Positions 5,933 to 7,917 of a stretch of 7,917 nt of DNA are shown here, piece by piece. The position numbers were made by a program, and so were the translations under genes. Every line of letters starts with the position of its first letter. Within the stretch, counting starts at the first letter, position 1. Source of the stretch: Pseudomonadota bacterium (lineage in GTDB: Bacteria > Pseudomonadota > Alphaproteobacteria > Rs-D84); NCBI GenBank assembly GCA_030531915.1, contig JAUNMD010000044.1, positions 1-7,917 on the forward strand, given 5' to 3'. The notes under the pieces were generated by a model. The model was not told the DNA's origin, ran no database searches, and saw only the letters and a list, made by a program, of their open reading frames with translations.

Positions 5933-5961
5933 AAAACACCGGTAAATGCCGGTGTTTTTTT
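5931..5961 (+). terminator. Intrinsic terminator after the Cys-rich operon
   Basis: AAAAAACACCGG (5931-5942) and CCGGTGTTTTTT (5949-5960) form a perfect 12-bp stem with a 6-nt loop, and one more T follows. The arm overlaps the stop codon of the second Cys-rich gene. The A and T arms make it usable from either side, but on the minus strand no gene reads into it. Confidence 0.9.
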
Positions 5962-6024
5962 AATAAAGTTCAAATATCAAAGTGCAGAGAGCAAATTTTG
6001 TGCGCTGCGCGCAACATAAAATAA

Positions 6025-6160
6025 ACTGGATTGCCACGCATCGCTTACGCTCGCTCGCAATGACGTTGTTTTTTTGCATGTGTCGCCTGCGGACTAGCGT
6101 CCTTGCCGCAACCTTCGCGTACCGCTCGGTTTCATTGCGAGTGTAACGAAGCAATCCAGT
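6025..6160. repeat. Palindromic intergenic repeat of the CTGGATTGC...GCAATGA type
   Basis: The ends ACTGGATTGC (6025-6034) and GCAATCCAGT (6151-6160) are a perfect 10-bp inverted pair. The left unit continues TTACGCTCGCTCGCAATGACG (its end near 6065). The right unit, read on the minus strand, continues TTCGTTACACTCGCAATGA (6150-6132). The two are therefore diverged inverted copies of one short palindromic unit, each with inner ATTGC/GCAAT pairing. The middle (about 6082-6130) is GC-rich and hairpin-prone (GGAC/GTCC at 6091-6102) and may hold a third degenerate copy. Similar GGATTGC...GCAATGA repeats are dispersed in Rickettsiales and other bacteria; this is recalled, not searched. No reading frame inside is credible. 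Confidence 0.75.
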
Positions 6161-6170
6161 AAATTAAACT

Positions 6171-6189
6171 TGTCCGCCAATGGCGGACA
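6171..6189. repeat. 19-bp palindrome, 8-bp stem with 3-nt loop
   Basis: TGTCCGCC (6171-6178) and GGCGGACA (6182-6189) flank AAT. The stem is GC-rich and perfect, but no T-run follows on either strand, so it is a weak terminator candidate. It lies between the palindromic element and the parB terminator. It could be a binding site, an mRNA 3'-end protection hairpin or part of the repeat cluster. Confidence 0.5.
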
Positions 6190-6204
6190 CATTCATTGCT
6201 CTCT

Positions 6205-6237
6205 AAATAAAAATGCCCCATCGGGGCATTTTTATTT
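6205..6237 (-). terminator. Intrinsic terminator of parA-parB
   Basis: AAATAAAAATGCCCC (6205-6219) and GGGGCATTTTTATTT (6223-6237) form a perfect 15-bp stem with a 3-nt loop. The arm includes the parB stop codon (6234-6232). On the minus strand the GC core is followed by ATTTTTATTT. The same structure can stop plus-strand transcription that leaks past 5961. Confidence 0.9.
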
Positions 6238-7113
6238 GGTCAGTTTTTCAACCAATTCATTCAGTTGCACACGGGTGGCAAATGATATGACAATCTGGCC
6301 CGCGCCACCACGACGTTCTGATATTTTGACCTTTGCGCCAATGGCGTCGGATGTGCGCCGTTCCATATCACGACGGACGTTATCATCAATCGTTTTGTTT
6401 GTGTATGCGCGACTGGTACTGCGACGTGCGCCCTGCTTTACACGCACGGCCGCATCCGCCACCGACAGGCCGTTTTGAACAATTTCACGTGCCAATTCAG
6501 CCGGATTTTCCGCAACCGCGATTGTACGCGCGTGCGATGCCGACAATTCGCCCGATTTTACCATTTCTTTGACACTGTCTGGCAACGCACAAATACGCAA
6601 CATGTTGCGAATATGACTCTCTGATTTGCCAATCAGGCGCGATACATCGTCCATGGAATAGCCACACTTTTCCATTATGTTTTTGTATGCGGCGGCCTCT
6701 TCTATTGGATTCAGGTTTTCACGCTGGACATTTTCAATCAGCGCGATTTCCATTGCATTGCCATCGTCCAATGTTTTTACCAATGCGGGAATTTCCGCCA
6801 GACCCGCCATCTTGCTGGCGCGATAGCGGCGTTCGCCCGCCACAATTTCATACATATACGGCCGATTTGTAACCGCACGCAACAAGATTGGTTGCAATAC
6901 ACCCTTCTCTTTTATAGATGCCGCTAAATCCGCCAATTCTGCATCTGTAAATGTCTTGCGCGGCTGGTCAGGGTTTGCGCCAATTTGTGCCAATGGGATT
7001 TGTTTTACCACAACGCGATCACCACCGGTCAGTGCGGTGATATCCGGCACAGATATGCCGATTTCATTTTGCAAATCGGCCAAACCACGTCCCAATCCAA
7101 ATTTAGTTGCCAT
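6232..7113 (-). CDS. parB: Chromosome-partitioning protein ParB (CTP-dependent DNA clamp)
   Basis: ParB loads at parS sites near the origin, spreads as a CTP-switched clamp and is moved by ParA to segregate the chromosome. The 293-residue product has GLGRGL near the N-terminus (6-11) and the ParB/Srx fold with NPDQPRKTF (47-55). It carries the CTP-binding boxes GERRYR (93-98) and ENVQREN (127-133), a helix-turn-helix around GYSMDDVSRLIGKSESHIRN (151-170), and a charged C-terminal dimerisation segment ending LNELVEKLTK. ATG 7113 overlaps the parA end by 11 nt, with GGAAGGGGG 5 nt upstream inside parA, so the two are translationally linked. The stop lies in the terminator hairpin. No convincing parS (TGTTTCACGTGAAACA-like) is in the window. 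Confidence 0.96.
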   Translation of the reverse strand: MATKFGLGRGLADLQNEIGISVPDITALTGGDRVVVKQIPLAQIGANPDQPRKTFTDAELADLAASIKEKGVLQPILLRAVTNRPYMYEIVAGERRYRASKMAGLAEIPALVKTLDDGNAMEIALIENVQRENLNPIEEAAAYKNIMEKCGYSMDDVSRLIGKSESHIRNMLRICALPDSVKEMVKSGELSASHARTIAVAENPAELAREIVQNGLSVADAAVRVKQGARRSTSRAYTNKTIDDNVRRDMERRTSDAIGAKVKISERRGGAGQIVISFATRVQLNELVEKLTK

Positions 7114-7885
7114 TTTCGCCCCCTTCCAGTTTTTGAATTATTTCGGTTGCAACGCGCAGATACGCCTGTGCGCCACTTGAATTAAAGTCATAGAATAATG
7201 CCGGTTTGCCGAAACTGGGTGCTTCGGATACGCGGACATTGCGCGGTACAACGGTCTTGAATACCTGGTCGCCAAATGTTTTGCGCACATCATCGTCAAC
7301 CGCACGTGTCACGCCATAGCGACGATCATACATGGTCAGCAAGAACCCCAACACCGCTAATTTTGGATTTATCTTGTCATGCACGGCGCGGATTGTCATC
7401 AGTAATTGCTGTACCCCCTCCAACGAATAAAATTCACACTGCATCGGGACAACAACCCAATCAGACGCAACCAGTGCATTTACAGTCAAATATCCCAATG
7501 TTGGTGGACAATCTAATAATATATAGTCGTAATGTGACGCAACCGTTGCCAACGCATCACGCAGACGAAATTCGCGGTTATCAGCGTCCAGCAAATCAAT
7601 TTCTGCGCCTGCCAACGCCATACTGGACGGCATAATATGCATATTTGGTACGGCGGTTGTCAAAATATTGTCGGCGGCCGCGGCCGTGCCCATAATAACA
7701 CCATAAACACTTTGGCGATGTGCACTGCGCACAAATCCCAAACCCGTGCCGGCATTACCCTGTGGGTCAAGGTCGACCAACAAAACACGCTTTTTAATTG
7801 CCGCCAACGACGCGCCAATATTGATTGCGGTTGTTGTTTTGCCAACACCACCCTTTTGATTTGCAAATGCGATTATTGTTGCCAT
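7103..7885 (-). CDS. parA: Chromosome-partitioning ATPase ParA (Soj-type)
   Basis: ParA binds DNA non-specifically as an ATP dimer and is released by ParB, which pulls ParB-parS complexes across the nucleoid. The 260-residue product starts MATIIAFANQ and has the deviant Walker A KGGVGKTT (11-18), the A' segment VLLVDLDPQGNAGTGLG (34-50, D38 and D40), and Walker B YDYILLDCPP (119-128, D125). There is no N-terminal extension, so it is the chromosomal, non-autoregulating type rather than a plasmid ParA with a helix-turn-helix. ATG 7885 is preceded by AAAAGGAATGGTG, with GGTGA about 9 nt from the start. In many Alphaproteobacteria rsmG lies directly upstream; only 32 nt remain in the window, with possible stops at 7895-7893 or just inside parA, so this cannot be tested here. 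Confidence 0.97.
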   Translation of the reverse strand: MATIIAFANQKGGVGKTTTAINIGASLAAIKKRVLLVDLDPQGNAGTGLGFVRSAHRQSVYGVIMGTAAAADNILTTAVPNMHIMPSSMALAGAEIDLLDADNREFRLRDALATVASHYDYILLDCPPTLGYLTVNALVASDWVVVPMQCEFYSLEGVQQLLMTIRAVHDKINPKLAVLGFLLTMYDRRYGVTRAVDDDVRKTFGDQVFKTVVPRNVRVSEAPSFGKPALFYDFNSSGAQAYLRVATEIIQKLEGGENGN

Positions 7886-7917
7886 TCGTTTTTCACCATT
7901 CCTTTTGATACCGCAAG

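Larger units (their letters stand above)
5986..6204. repeat. Outer inverted repeat framing the intergenic repeat module
   Basis: AGAGAGCAA (5986-5994) and TTGCTCTCT (6196-6204) are a perfect 9-bp inverted pair at the outer ends of the gene-free zone. Between them lie a small hairpin TGCGC/GCGCA (6001-6005/6009-6013), the 136-bp palindromic element and the TGTCCGCC palindrome. I see no direct target-site duplication outside the pair and no transposase. This could be the terminal repeat of a small non-autonomous element or chance pairing in a repeat-rich spacer. Confidence 0.35.

Noticed and set aside
5960..6154. 64-codon minus-strand open frame in the repeat zone
   Set aside because: It lies almost wholly inside the palindromic repeat and is rich in Arg/Cys from repeat composition, with no ribosome-binding site.
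6482..6495. parS-like ATTTCACGTGCCAA inside parB
   Set aside because: Only about 10 of 14 core positions match GTTTCACGTGAAAC and the right half is poor. The bases are ordinary codons for Leu-Ala-Arg-Glu-Ile. It is not strong enough to call a ParB site.
7886..7917. C-terminal end of an upstream gene such as rsmG
   Set aside because: Only 32 nt are present. Two frames could end here (a stop at 7895-7893, or one just inside parA), but no residues identify the gene.
1..7917. CRISPR arrays, tRNA or rRNA genes, transposases, prophage genes
   Set aside because: No regularly spaced direct repeats, tRNA cloverleaf or rRNA sequence, and no protein with mobile-element motifs was seen on either strand.

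Overview
The window reads as a chromosomal segment of an alphaproteobacterium with moderate GC content. The evidence is a chromosome-type ParA/ParB pair with a P-loop N-terminus of alphaproteobacterial style, together with the truB-rpsO-pnp translation and RNA-decay block. Two small secreted Cys-rich proteins and a palindromic repeat of the 'CTGGATTGC...GCAATGA' type recall gut-associated or host-associated uncultured Alphaproteobacteria. That placement is from memory and tentative.

Layout. Almost everything is on the minus strand. From right to left: parA (7885-7103) and parB (7113-6232) overlap by 11 nt and end in a strong hairpin terminator. Next is a convergent intergenic zone (5961-6231) with no gene but with nested inverted repeats and a 136-bp palindromic element. 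A plus-strand island (5020-5961) follows: a promoter, about 200 nt of structured non-coding RNA or leader ending in an intrinsic terminator, two Cys-rich exported proteins, and another terminator. To its left is a minus-strand operon, xseB-mutS-(unknown 161-aa gene)-truB-rpsO (4928-505), which has a promoter just upstream of xseB and an intrinsic terminator after rpsO. Last is the 5' part of pnp (338 to the window edge). It has its own promoter and a long leader hairpin that starts at the predicted transcript 5' end.

How the genes work together. parA/parB segregate the chromosome. xseB and mutS act in DNA repair. truB and rpsO serve tRNA modification and the 30S subunit. pnp degrades RNA and, from its leader structure, probably controls its own mRNA. 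The unknown 161-aa gene is locked between mutS and truB, in the slot where rbfA often precedes truB. The plus-strand island is the least explained part. It consists of a structured RNA with two terminator-like hairpins followed by a two-gene operon for disulfide-rich secreted proteins with no visible promoter of their own, so the RNA may be a regulatory leader for them or an independent small RNA.
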